Part shown: one piece after another, positions 23,401 through 35,440 of the stretch | Layout of the letters: the number at the start of each line of letters is the position of its first letter | Numbering within the stretch: the stretch's first letter is position 1 | Origin: Branchiostoma floridae | Lineage: Eukaryota; Chordata; Leptocardii; Amphioxiformes; Branchiostomatidae | Direction of reading: 5' to 3' | Assembly (NCBI RefSeq): GCF_000003815.2 | Contig: NC_049983.1 | Span: 11,493,491 to 11,557,490, forward strand | Length of the DNA: 64,000 nucleotides | Notes under the pieces: generated by a model | The model's input: only the letters and a program-made list of their open reading frames with translations | What the model was told of the DNA's origin: nothing | The model's database searches: none | Made by a program: the position numbers and the translations under genes

Positions 23401-26177
23401 AGGGACAGCCAGGACTACAGCTTTAGCCTGGGGAAAACATCAGTGTGAAGTCAGACAGTGTCAAGTTATATCTTATGAAATACGGACTCTTATGAAAGAT
23501 TTTTGTGTGTTCTATTGGTTATTTAAAGGCTGTAAAATTTTCAGCTCACTCCTCTTTGATCAAAGGAGTATGGCAGACAAAAATGCAACTGGCTGACCTT
23601 CCAAGTAGCCTTGTTGCTGGCCACCAGAACTCCATCCTCTACATTTGTGACCTTGGTGACAGGGCAGTTCAAGGTCACCCTGTCCCCCAGCTGTTCCACC
23701 AGGACCTTACAAAGATTCTGCATCCCTCCGTTTACCCTGTACTGGGAATGGAATTAGACAAAAAAGTAATTCTAAAAGTATATGATAAGAAATGCTTAAG
23801 TATTATGTAAACTTTGTAACAATGGTAACAGTAGCATTCCTGTCTATACTAGCCATACAAAGATAGCTTACATACATTATAGAGAGGCTATCTCAAATGC
23901 TCATTAAGTTGAAATGTTATATGAGTCATCAACATTCAGAACACTATCTGCTTCCTATAGCCTATAGGAACAGCCTAAAATCCAGTCTTGTTAGCTTATT
24001 AAGTCCCACCGCCACCTCGCGGAAGACAACAACTGTTGGAAGCAGACTTTAGCTAGACGGGATTCCGGGACAAGTGTTTTGATATATATCATAGCATTTG
24101 GTTTAATCTTGGACTGTATTACCTCCCCATCACTGGCTGCAGCAGGGTTGACCAGTGTGGCCCACCTCCCCCCTCCTGTCTGTCCCACCAACCACAGGAA
24201 CCACAACATGGACACTTCCTCCGGCTCTGCACATGCCAACACACGTACAAACGCATCTGTGATCCTCCGCACTGACCTAAACAAACACAGGAAGGAGAAT
24301 CACATCATCTAGAGGCTGCCTATGATATCTTCTTTTCTAAATGTTGTGACTCTAAGATTTGTACCAGGTTATAAAAGCATAACTATGTCCAGATTCAAGT
24401 GTTTGCTTGCTTGTGTGCAAGTCTCTTGATGATCAAAATGATGTAAAATTTATATCTAAATCCAGTCAGAAACATGCTTAAAGAGAGTCGTATTGTATGA
24501 TATAAGTAAAAGTAAAAGGGGATGATTCCAGCTCACTTGAACCATACAGTCCTGTCAAAGAAGTCCTTCATGGTGCAGGAGTCCCATTCCTGTGCTGACG
24601 GAGCCTCCCAGGGCTCTTCTGGGGGAATCTGAGAAACAAAGGTGTTAAAATGTAGAATAATATGTATCTGTCCATGGTACTGAAGATGTTATAATGATGT
24701 TATAACAGATAATGTAGACAGTAGCTGACTAACCTGGTTAGCCAGCCTGTCCATGGTACTGAAGATGTTATAATGATGTTATAACAGATACTGTAGACCC
24801 TGACTAACCTGGTTAGCCAGCCTGTCCATGGTACTGAAGATGTTATAATGATGTTATAACAGATACTGTAGACCCTGACTAACCTGGTTAGCCAGCCTGT
24901 CCATGGTACTGAAGACGTTATAATGATGTTATAACAGATACTGTAGATCCTGACTAACCTGGTTAGCCAGCCTGTCCATGGTACTGAAGATGTTATTATG
25001 ATGTTATAACAGATACTGTAGACCCTGACTAACCTGGTTAGCCAGCCTGTCCATGGTACTGAAGACGTTATAATGGTCCAGTCTAACCAGAGGGTTCCAC
25101 GTGGGTAGAGACGTAGGGGTGAACCTCCACACACCATCCTGTAACAAGACATCAATGATATGATACAGGTTGTATAAAACTACCGGTAGTTCAAGTTATG
25201 GCAATGAAATTGATTTTCTTGTCTATGGAATGGTACCCTTGCCTGGAGTGTTTTAATACTTGCCTCTGTGACATACACAGTTTGACCAGGAGGCTGTTGC
25301 CAGACCTTCACTCCAACATCCTTCATCAGCTGCCATAACATGGACTGCGCAGGGACACAGAGAGATGCACCCTGGTCTGACACCATGCCCAACTCTGGAT
25401 TCTGTAGAACAGAGATACATACGAGAGTCACGTTTATTGCACAATGATTGCATCAGGTACAATGTATGGTATATAACAAATGTCGAGCAATTAAGTTTTT
25501 CTATAACATGTATAACTAACAACTACAAGCTATATGATGAAATTAAGTGCTATGGAGAGCAGAGGCAATACAAAGTGTCCTGGGGAACAGTAACATTCCA
25601 AACATGCCTGTGGACTCTCCCATTCCTGTGGCCACATACCTATGCAATTCCTAGAATTATTGCAGACTGCACACAATACTATAACATTAGGCTCGCTCCT
25701 GTGGTGTTGCCAAAAATAATGAAATGCATAAAAGTCGTACCTCTAAGGTGAACGTCCTACCCCCAACCCGACCAGACGCTTCCACAACAGCCACGTCCAA
25801 GCCATGTTTATGGAGCAGCCTGGCAGCTGTCAAACCTGAGACAAGAAACAAAACTCGATATTTCAGTTTCAATCATCATATTGACTTTGTACAATATGTG
25901 AAATAGCATCATGAGTGTGGAAACTTTGCCCTCCTTTCCTCTTTACTTCCGGAACAGTGAAATACGTGTAACTCACTGGCTAGTATGGCTAAAAAAAGTT
26001 AAAATCCAGGAATAGGAAATGATTGATTCAACTGGACGCGACGACGGCGAAGCCTCCATAATTATAGTCCTGTACGATAATGTTAGATGCCATGACTGGG
26101 TAGCTTGGGTCACTATCTATTCCCTCACCGCTCAGTCCAGCTCCAACCACGACAACGTCACAACTGTGTTCCGTCAT
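20413..26177 (-). CDS. Monoamine-oxidase-like flavoprotein, non-covalent FAD type (469 aa)
   Basis: FAD-dependent amine oxidase. Fourteen exons close exactly in frame (470 codons): 26177-26129, 25835-25741, 25401-25264, 25138-25034, 24628-24537, 24276-24123, 23741-23598, 23427-23280, 22900-22810, 22602-22549, 22274-22214, 21983-21877, 21338-21227, 20472-20413. The Rossmann motif [10 protein letters not shown] is at residues 8-17, then [15 protein letters not shown] signatures follow: [47 protein letters not shown] (the conserved lysine of MAO, here K301), YFPPGVLT and [15 protein letters not shown]. Two features differ from true MAO-A/B: the flavin-anchoring Cys in SGGCY is Gly395 (IGGGF), and there is no C-terminal membrane helix (the protein ends shortly after the FAD-binding end). 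Intron 3 has a GC donor (gag|gcaagt). An in-frame ATG at 26309 could extend the N-terminus by 44 residues. Substrate cannot be told; a soluble polyamine or amino-acid oxidase is possible. Confidence 0.92.
20606..20808. repeat. Imperfect inverted repeat, possible MITE
   Basis: Arms cccatacgagcgatcgc and gcgatccctcgtatgagg are about 200 bp apart inside the last intron of the MAO-like gene. No clear target duplication. Confidence 0.4.
24660..25033 (-). repeat. 75-bp minisatellite copying the exon 4 end and its splice donor
   Basis: About five units of roughly 75 bp lie immediately downstream of exon 4 of the MAO-like gene. Each contains, on the minus strand, accatggacaggctggctaa followed by ccag|gttagt, which is the last 24 nt of the exon plus its 5' splice site, and then an intron piece (gttataacatcattataaca). 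The unit is 75 bp, a multiple of three, so it is open in one minus frame. Confidence 0.95.
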
Positions 26178-26309
26178 TACAACAGACAACACTCCAATGG
26201 CCCTACCGCACGTAATGGGCGGCGTGCAATTCACACGACCGATGACCTTTCCACTTTCCCCCGGGATCAGATATCTGTTACCCAAGGAGGTTAATGTCCT
26301 CATGGTCAT

Positions 26310-29300
26310 TGGTTTACCAAATGGTGCTATCAGTTCAGCTACTCGGATGAGCCATGAACATTTCTTCGTTATGAAGCCATTTTCCTTTTACTTACTGCAT
26401 TGCGATATAAGGAATGGGCTGGCCTTGGCTATAAAGAGCTAAAAAAAGAAAAAGAGAGGGACTTTGGAGCCTAATAAATTGTGTATTCTACAAAATGAAC
26501 ACACGTTAATGCTCTTCTTGCTGTCATTACATGCCATCTTCACATTGTTTGATGTCTACCCAGAAATTTAATTATAACGAATACAAGCCATTTGAATAGG
26601 CGATCAGTAATGCTTTCTTTAAAACGACCCGTTTTAATGTGTGTGTTTTTTTTTTCGAAAGTATGTTAAGGTTTCTACTACATCCGTTACGAATTTTTAA
26701 AAATCATGTAATCAGTTGTATCTCTGTTACGGCTATAATGATTTGATGACATCGGCTGAAATTTATTTTCAAGCAACTGAAAGTTGCCGCCCGGGCAATT
26801 AACTTTCAGTTGCTTAAAAATAAATTTCAGCCGTTGCGTAAATCGTACATAGCAGCTGTAAAATAAGTAAATATATGCCAAATATTGCAAAAACATATAT
26901 CGAAAAACGTATACCGTATGCCACAGAATCAAAAAAAAAAATGTGAAGGAAAAAAATTAATAACCTATTGTTCGGTATACAACATTCCGTGCGTTCGGTC
27001 ATTTGTTCAACCTTCCTGACCACTTAGATTTCATAATGAAAGCAACTTTTTGTCAAATTACTAGCCCCCTTATGACCTCAATGCAAGATGACCTACAGGC
27101 TGATTTGCTGAATGAATAGACGCTCGACGCACCCCTCCATTGAAAAGCTTTGTCCCGTGTTGACTCATTGATTTTTGTTTAGCCTAGCCACTGCCTTAAA
27201 AACCACGGTACTCAACTGCACTTAGTTTTGACGTCAGTTTGTTTTTGGCCACTTTAGCAAATGCCAAACACTTGTTAGCTTTTAAACAAGCTTTCCTTTG
27301 CCAGATTAGGGATTACGGTATTTGTGTCCTTTTTGTGGCGGTGTTTTAAACAAGGATGCACTTGGTAATGACCTTACTCGTTTAACGGACTAGTACACAT
27401 CTTGTTGATCTATATCTTACAACTGGTTATACGTTAGGGGAGCTTTTGACAAGTTTACTTTGACCTACTGTTGACTGAAAAGGTTCCATGTGAATTTAGT
27501 GGATTACATTCCAAAAGATAGATACACTTTCCCTGATCTGTACCTTATTTGTAAGGTAAACAAAAAATAAAGTTTTCCATTCTATCATCACAGTGCAATG
27601 AATCGGGATGGGTTATGCTTGACCACGCGCCGCAGAGCAGACGCCACATCAATTTCCCTTGTAATCTATCGATCTCCAGTCAGACTGTTACAAGCTTTGA
27701 TAGCGACTTTTTTTTTCGCTAGCTAGCTACCAAAAACCGATCACTCCGATGTGACCACGAGAAAACAAAAGCGAAGGTTGATTAGAAATCAAAAGTCCCC
27801 CCCCCCCACACACACACAAGCACACACCCTGATGAAATATGAAAGATTCTGATGCTGACCTGAACATTTAAATCCAGTTGAACAAAACGTGGCGTGACGT
27901 ACATAAGCAGTTCACAAGGGCTCAAGCTGACCGTTCGTCAAGGGCAGTGCACACAACAACTAAACTCAAACAGGACCACCAACTGTGTAAATCTAGGATC
28001 CTCCTAAGGCTGACTGAGAAAAAGAGCTGTGTCCCAAAATCAACCCGGATGTCCCACAGCAGAGGGAACATTTCCAGGTGAGCGTCGATACTCACGCGCT
28101 TTGGTACATAGGTTGGCTTACCGAAGGGCACCCTACTCAAAACACCACAGGTATGTCACCGTACATGTATTTGATTACTCAAGTATGTTCAATGCACGAT
28201 AGACGTGATTGAATTATTTGTGATATCAGCAGACTTCCAAAATGACTTTTGTCGGCAAACTTCTAAACATGCATCTGGCTTTGGGACAAATGTCATCATA
28301 GTTTTCATTTACATGTGCGTGTGTCTTAATAAATGGTTGTTTGCATTTAGCGTTGTACAGTACACAGAAACGACGGGGCTCAGATTACGCCTTCCAGGAA
28401 GGGTTAGTTCTTTGCAATGATAAAAGACACGTATTGTTTTTTTGAAATGATATACAGCTGTCATCTAACATTATTACGAGACCATATAAACTTCATCATG
28501 TCTTCACAGATATCACTTTTCCTGACAAGCGTAGACTAAAGTCAAGAATACGCAGTGGTCCATTCATTAAGTCAGACATCTTTCGATCCTATAAAGCCAT
28601 GGCAACATGTGTATTTGTGACTGAAGAGTGATAACACAAGGATAAAACCATGAACCACTATTTCCATTGTGTATTTCTGTTCATTCAGGATTGATAATCA
28701 CACATTAAGGCGACTCCTTGACTAGAACAACGTTTTCACAACTTCAAGTCACACTAAAAGGCAATCTATTATGTAACTACATTTGTATGTGATACAACAG
28801 ATATTAGGATAACAGGATCTAGTATCAAATCCGATTTGAAAACGGATTTTTTGGACCTTAAGGAAAGTTCCTGTTTCTTTTTGGCATATCTTTTGTGGTT
28901 TACTTTATTTCCATGCCACAATTTGGCATAAATTTCAGGGAAAGCACAAGAAAAACAAGCTGAATTTATTACCAATGGAGTCAAACAATTGCTTCATATA
29001 ATTGCTACATATATTGCTACATAATATGCATGATTCTTCAACCATCTTTGAGTGGATGGCAATGCTTACTAATGCTTAGGATGACCCATTGCCATCAATA
29101 GGAAAAGCTGTAACTTCACAACATTCTGCTTAATTGCTGTACCCAATTTCAGAATCATAAAGAAACACTTCAAGCCATTGTACATCAAGTATCTTGCATA
29201 ATAAAGGAACAATGTAAGGTAGGTTTTTACAATCACATACAAAAACTCAGTCTTGAACAGAAAGTGGCAGAGATGAGGTCTGCATTTGCATAGCAGCGAT

Positions 29301-29948
29301 AAAACAGTCAATCTTTGTTGTTAACAGCACTCTGTGAATATGAAAGACACTTACAACTATGCCAACAGTGCCAATGTGCACTTTCAATTATCCACAATCA
29401 GACTATAACATTTTATTCTGTGGAATGAACCAAATGCTCTCATGTCTTCATTATGTATTAGGTTTTGAGATACAATCAAGTACAATTCTTGGAAAATACA
29501 ATCATGTTTAATACTATCTATTTCAAACAAAGACAGCCAACCATTACATTTCCATTTACAAGGCAGCTTTTACAAACCAATTGCACTTTTTCATTACATG
29601 ATTGTGTAGTGTACACTACTCACAAGATAATGGCACAAAGCTGTGCAGTGATGTGAACAACTTTTACCAGTACATATACTACGTTTATTACTACCCTTAA
29701 TTTCATTATACTGCAGTCATGATGATACTAATAATACATCTATTGCTTCAAGCTTAATTCATTTTACCTCATCATCTATTGTGATATTTGACCTTTTGTT
29801 TTTCACTGCAGAAATTTGGCTAAAATCAGTTTGGCTAAAGTTTTGCCTTGTTCAGTTTTTTATAATTTATTCAAAATGAACATAGCCTAGCAGGTAATGA
29901 CTGTATTTGCTACATTGCTGACATGGTTTTGCCGTGTGGTTAACCTAG
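26310..29948. other. Intergenic region, MAO-like 5' side to PEX19 3' side
   Basis: No gene was recognised in 3.6 kb. The left part should contain the MAO-like promoter. It includes the foldback at 26752-26836 and a C-run followed by a CA microsatellite at 27798-27820; the right end is probably PEX19 3' UTR. Small open frames lack any conserved motif. Confidence 0.6.
26752..26836. repeat. Foldback element (85 bp hairpin)
   Basis: Near-perfect inverted repeat: ggctgaaatttattttcaag with caactgaaagttg on the left and the inverse on the right, separated by a GC core (ccgcccgggc). It would form a strong hairpin. Confidence 0.9.
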
Positions 29949-31309
29949 CTACATGACAGAACATGCCTCTCCCTCCTTGCCACCTGGAAGTTTTGGAACG
30001 CCGTGTTCGTCAAACTCGATTCCAGGTGCCATCTCTCCTACCAACTCCTTCGGTGGCTGACCTAAATCTTGCATCTTCTGCATCAAGTCCAACGTCTTCT
30101 CAAACCTCTTGGCCTTGACCTCCTCCGCGTCCGTCTCTGCTTCCGACTCGAACTCACCACAGATCTGCTTCATGAGTTCAAACTGCTGGGAATATTTCTG
30201 GTTGTCTTCCTGTGATAGTTTGGACTTGTTCTGTTCCAGCCAGTCGGGGTATTTCTGACAGATGTCCTTCAGGGAGGGGTACAACACTTCCTTGGAGAGG
30301 AGGTTTTTCATCATGGTTTGCATCATGGGAAGGAGGTCTGTGGCACCCGCGCCCTCCGCTGTGCCTTCTGACCCCAGCCCAAGGTCGGACATGGCCTTGA
30401 GAAGGTCATCCTCTGTGAGGGGGTTGTTCTGGAGCTCCTCTGCATTCTGTGCCATACTCTGGAGGGTCTGTGACAGAGAGCTGGCTAGTTCTGTGGTCCC
30501 ACCTTCAGGGCTGGCTTCTGGTCCCTGTTGGAATGACAAATACATTGTCAGGACTAAGAAATCTTTTTCATCTTAGAAACTATCATATAAAAAGCATGGT
30601 TTTCTGTAAAAAGAACTGCTAAATCATCACAGATTACCTGCCATAAGTTTTTTAAATGGAACATACCTTAATTTCGAAACAGATGATATCTACAACTTGA
30701 TCACGTGCTCATGCAAATGTGTGTATCATAATTTTGCTGTGCATCGATTCTTTAAAACATCAGTATCAAAGATGCTGTCATACTTGGTCTTTCCAATCAT
30801 TTTCAATGTCCACTGGATATTCGCGAGCAAGCCTTGGGCAAGAAAGTGTATTTCTATTGCTCGTTTCTTAATCACTAGCTATAATTTTGCACCAAAGGTC
30901 ACGCCCATTCCTCAAACACACCAACCTGTTCTATATCTGAAGCTTTGGCCGCAGCCTCCGCCAACTTAGAGAACTGAGCCATCAGCTGTGGGTTTTCTTC
31001 TTCTAGAGTCTTCATGGCCTTCTCGAACTCATCTGCGATCTGCCCGGCCAGCTCCTGTTCAAACACCTCGCTGAAAAGGGCTTCCTCGTCAGTTGGGAAG
31101 GATTCGCCTCCCGACTGGGGCTCACCCGCCCCTACTCCCGCGGGTTTCCCTCCGTCCGCGCCCGCCGCCTGGCCTTCTGCGGCCTTCCCCGCATCCTTGG
31201 TTTTGGCCTTGTCAAAATCTGACAGTGCACTGTCCAACAGATCGTCTAATTCTGGGTCGGGAACAGGATTTTCCACGGGCTGCGAAGCAGACGCACCATT
31301 TTCCGCCAT
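29949..31309 (-). CDS. PEX19: Peroxin-19, peroxisomal membrane protein import receptor
   Basis: Cytosolic chaperone and receptor that binds peroxisomal membrane proteins and delivers them to PEX3. Two coding exons, 31309-30926 and 30524-29949, join in phase 0 and give about 319 aa (human is 299). The N-terminal acidic helix ELDDLLDSALSDFDKAK is the PEX3-binding motif of the family. The second exon holds the conserved helical cargo-binding core (NLLSKEVLYPSLKDI, KYPDWLEQNK, RFEKTLDLMQKMQDLG, PPKELVGEMAPG). The protein ends in CSVM, a CaaX farnesylation box as in vertebrate PEX19 (CLIM). The ATG lies inside aagATGGCGGaaa, a YY1-type element commonly placed at start sites. The stop is at 29949-29951. 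The Ala/Gly-rich linker (residues about 38-66) is longer than in human. Confidence 0.97.
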
Positions 31310-31314
31310 CTTGG
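31303..31314 (-). promoter_or_regulatory. YY1-type element overlapping the PEX19 start codon
   Basis: Minus-strand ccaagATGGCGG matches the YY1 consensus (AAGATGGCGGC), and its ATG is the PEX19 initiator. The same arrangement is common in housekeeping genes of animals. Confidence 0.6.
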
Positions 31315-31751
31315 AACATTAGTGTGGGTCAAAGTTCAATCATGAGCCTGACTATACCAAATACAGTATTCTAAGGGGTGAGCAGGTTTGAAATGTTTGA
31401 AGATGGGTACAAGAGAGTCAAGAGATGAGCAAATAACGAACGAAGTCCATGAAAACACCATTTTCAGATCCATATCTTAGACTTACGTTTAAGGCTTCCT
31501 TGAGGAAAGTAATTTCTTGGCCATCCTTAGATTTTATCAAAGATAGCTGTTCTGTCAAACTAACGTTATATACCTGCAATAAAACACTATTATTCTTAAA
31601 CGTTTTCTGATTTTGAATTTGAATTTGAATTTGAATCAGAATTTAAAGGTTCCGACCGTTTTTGATGTATTTTAGGCTGTTTTTATTAGACTTTATATTT
31701 TATCAGTCTTCTTTAACTTAATATGCTCACCAACCAATGATGCCATTTACT

Positions 31752-31966
31752 TACTCTCCAAGCAGAGGTTAGGCTCCGGCTGTTTTTCTAACGTTTTTTT
31801 TAGTCGTTTTTATCGGGCTTTCTATTTTTCTATTTTATCTTGCTGTGTCAAAACCTAACATTTGGCTGGCGTACTTCAAGAAAAATGACAAAAATAGAAA
31901 GCCCGATAAAAACGACTAAAAAAACGCTTAAAAAACGGCCGGAGCCTAACCTCTGCTTGGAGAGTA
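31752..31966. mobile_element. Foldback DNA element with about 75-bp inverted repeats
   Basis: Termini tactctccaagcagaggtta / taacctctgcttggagagta. The arms continue through gtcgtttttatcgggctttc and its inverse, with a central unique spacer of about 60 bp. No coding content. It lies between PEX19 and the sialyltransferase gene, which are divergently transcribed, so it sits in or near their promoters. Confidence 0.9.
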
Positions 31967-32099
31967 CCGTTTACTAGTAATACGATCATTTGAAAGAAAT
32001 GCTGGCTTTTTGGTTGATGGACGGAAACAATTCAAAATAGAAAGACTGATCAAACGCATAGAAATACGTCCAAAACAAACTAGAACACTCACTGAGAGC

Positions 32100-32140
32100 A
32101 AGGAGGTTATATCTATATAGAGATATAACCTCCTTGCTGA
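32100..32140. repeat. Near-perfect 40-bp palindrome
   Basis: gcaaggaggttatatctata followed by tagagatataacctccttgc reads the same on both strands. It is 130 bp upstream of the sialyltransferase start. Confidence 0.9.
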
Positions 32141-32270
32141 GAGGCTAACGTTTAATAGCACGCTGCTTGAAGAGTACTTTTAGGCTATCGAAATCGAGAA
32201 CAATTGATGCCAGGATACAGACACATTCTTGCTTTTCTTTTGTCAACATATTGTCTTAGAATCGGTTAAT

Positions 32271-35200
32271 ATGCTGCTGAGATGGAAGTTACTGGTAGTC
32301 GGATGCCTGTTGCTGATTGGGGCTCTCCAGCTCTACACCAACGTAGACTTCCTACGCACCGGGCAGGACCAGAACCCACCCAACAATGTGAAACTAGGAT
32401 TGACCTTCCCGATCATTGGGTATGACAACACACGGTTTGACTTCTAGCTTATGCGTTCACCATGCAGATCTTTAATGTATGGATCGAGTTATCGTTGTTT
32501 TCCGATATTTCATTAATTTGATCTAAGATACGATCATATGGCCACCCCAAGAATGTTACTAAGAAAGTTACATCAATAAATGCAGACGTAACGTTATAGT
32601 ACTAGTGTCTTCGAACTTTTTATCTCAAAGCTGACTTGAGTGGCATTCCATCCGTTTATAAACATACCGTTATCCCTTTGAATGAATCCGATGCTTCTCG
32701 GTTTTGTATTATGGTGGTATCTCACTGCACTTGGGGCACCGGTGCGGCACTGCGGGGTTCGTACATGACTCAATGCATTTCAGATATAAAGAACGAATTT
32801 TCTTACGTTTTGTGTATTTTGTTGTCTTCTAAGTCATACTTTTACGTATTATGCAATATCTAAATTACTTTTAAAAAATCGACGAAATAACGCAACAGCG
32901 CCGCAGTAAACGAACACCGCAGTGCCGCACCCGTGCCTCAAGTGCAGTGAGATACCACCTTTACCAGCCCCGTGTCAAGACATCCTTTCCTAGCTGAAAC
33001 GTCTTTATGATTTGTAGCTATCTGCAAAGGCACTAAAGTTTCTGACTTGCCGTAGTGATTACAGCATGATAGCAAACAGGAACGCGGCGGACGATTCTCA
33101 ACCTCAACCGGCATCAGATGACAGTGACGTCACGGTGGACCCGGAGGTCTGCATCCCAACGCAGTCGCAGTTGGGCCCACTTTTCCACTTAACAAACAAC
33201 AACGACACCAAGTTTTCTTTCAGACGAAACCCAAAATGGAACAAGCCTGTAAGTAATTAAAAATGAAATCTTCCGTCATTTCTTAAGTGACTTCACATGT
33301 ATTTGCCATTGGTTATACTTTTGAGTATTTTCTATGTAATATAGTGGCTATCGTATTTTTGAACCATTGACCAACTTATTCATCATTACAGAGCTACAAT
33401 ATTAATGTGTGGCAACAGTGATACAATTGTTATTCTATTTTCAAGACATGCGCGGAAACTCTGCAGACGACAGCGTTTGAGTCAGAAGAGTTTGGTCCGA
33501 TCTTTCGGCCTGACATACAGATGCTGATCAACTGCAACCTGTTTGATCTGAGAGAATACTGGAGGATGAAAAAGTGGGAAATACCATTCGGATACAACTA
33601 CTACATGGAAAATATCACTTACGAGGGTAGGTAGATAACCCATTTCACCAGAACTGACATCATTGTTAGCATCTTTGGGGTGCATATCTTTAAATACTTC
33701 CAAATTCAACAATATACAATTCAATGTGCGAAACCAGCTTATTTCTGCTTAATCTTTTGATTTTTCATGTCATCATGTCATCAGAGGTACGAGATGTGTT
33801 GAAGATGTTTCCAGCGGACGATACCATCTTCAACTTTACGGGGAGGAGCAGGCCCCGGTGCATAACCTGTGCTGTGGTTGGCAATGGTGGGATATTGAAC
33901 GGCTCGAGGATGGGCATGGAGATTGATCAGCATAGCTACGTTTTTAGGTAAAATCGGGATTAATTTTACGTATCATTATAATCATGTAATATAGTTCAAG
34001 TTTATCATGTGCATTTTAGCTTTTCATTAGCATAGCTGATTAGACTAACGCATTGTTTCCCTCCCTTTGTATGAAAGTTTTTTAATGTAGACCACTCTTC
34101 GTTCAGGGTAAATGAAGCCTACACGAAAGGCTATGAGGAAGACGTGGGCAAAAGGACGACCCACTATGTGTTTTTCGATCGATCTCTCCGATACGTCAAG
34201 CCAGAGGACTATCCCATAAGTCAGGTCAGTCTGTCTACAGTATGCCTGTCTTCTGGCCACTTAGATTCACAAGTAAAGATCAATAAACTCTTTCGTTGTT
34301 GTAAGACAACTGTTACTCTGGATCTAATATTTTCAGAACACCACGTACATCTATGTGCCGTGCAGAAAAGATGACTTCTCATACCTGAGGGCCATAGGAG
34401 AACGTACGGCCGAGTTCAATGTACAACCTGAACACGTGCGAATCATTCATCCAGACTTCATGAGATACATACATTTTGTGTAAGTCTTGCTTCGCTTAGA
34501 ACACGCTTATTGGTACTAAAATGTGTTGATTAATTTAATGATAATAACGTAATTACCCTAACTGATAAGAATGGAACACTCACTGAAACAAAATGAGGTT
34601 GGCGCTTAAAATGAAGAAAAAGAGACTGTCGAAGAAGAAGTAGCTACTCAGTTTACGGCTACGTATAATGAAAGTATCACATATAATCTGTGTGGCACAA
34701 ACCCATAGCCAGTTCCGTAACGACCTGCTTCCCGCGGATCAGCCAGAAGAGCGCATTTTAATCAGGCCAGATACATGTATATCTTTGTTAACGCTGTGAA
34801 GAAACTACATGGAATTGGTCGTTAGGTTATGGACACATGTTATATATGGCAAGAAGTCGGACATGGAAAGACAAGACACATTTTAGAATCTAACAGAAAA
34901 TCTTCGTGACAGGCAGATCGCTCAGTGCAATTCAAAATAATAAGCTGCTGCTCCTATAGCAGTTATATCAGCTTCAGAGATAGCCTGGGTACCATTCGAT
35001 TTCTACCGGGGTTTCCTTGCACTCACTGCCCTAAAAGTGTGAAGACAGTCATATAGCAGGGAAATTCTACGACACCTCTCTCCGTCGATTATTTAGGGCG
35101 CGAGTGCAAGGAGCCCCCGGTAGACACCGGATAGTACCCAGGCTATTTCAGACATACAGATACAGATGAAATGGCTTTTCCGTTGTACAGGTGGATGAGA

Positions 35201-35440
35201 GTAAAGTCGTTCCGCCCCACCACCGGCGCCATTATGACCATGATAGCCCTCCATACGTGCGACAAGCTCAGCCTGTACGGACTGGGATACAACACCAAGT
35301 ACAGCAACCACTACTTCGATCGGAAGTACAAGAAGTTCAGAGTTGTTAGATTAAGTCATGATCACCAGAGGGAGATCAGGCTGTGGGATAGTTTGGACAA
35401 GGAAGGCATTGTGTACTGGTACAGAAGGGACGTGTTCTGA
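32271..35440 (+). CDS. ST6GalNAc-type alpha-2,6-sialyltransferase (395 aa)
   Basis: Golgi glycosyltransferase (GT29) that moves sialic acid from CMP-Neu5Ac to GalNAc on O-glycans. Exons 32271-32419, 33065-33248, 33446-33626, 33785-33947, 34107-34224, 34337-34479 and 35191-35440 close exactly in frame (396 codons). The product is a type II membrane protein: short cytosolic MLLRWK, a membrane anchor at residues 7-21, then a stem. Sialylmotif L spans [20 protein letters not shown] and continues [10 protein letters not shown]; motif S contains [14 protein letters not shown]; motif III is NHYFD; motif VS is [13 protein letters not shown]. The L-motif wording (NGSRMG.EID, KGYE.DVG.RT) is closest to vertebrate ST6GALNAC1/2. 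An upstream in-frame ATG at 32229 is less likely because it displaces the anchor. A MITE (34981-35145) ends about 45 bp before the last exon. Confidence 0.93.
34981..35145. mobile_element. hAT-like MITE, 'tagcctgg' family copy 1
   Basis: Terminal repeats tagcctgggtacca / tagtacccaggcta. Flanks ttcagaga and ttcagaca match in 7 of 8 bases, consistent with an 8-bp target duplication. It sits in the last intron of the sialyltransferase gene. Confidence 0.75.

Noticed and set aside
24700..25155. A 151-codon minus-strand frame with repeated [13 protein letters not shown]
   Set aside because: It is the 75-bp minisatellite read in a shifted frame relative to exon 4, not a gene of its own.
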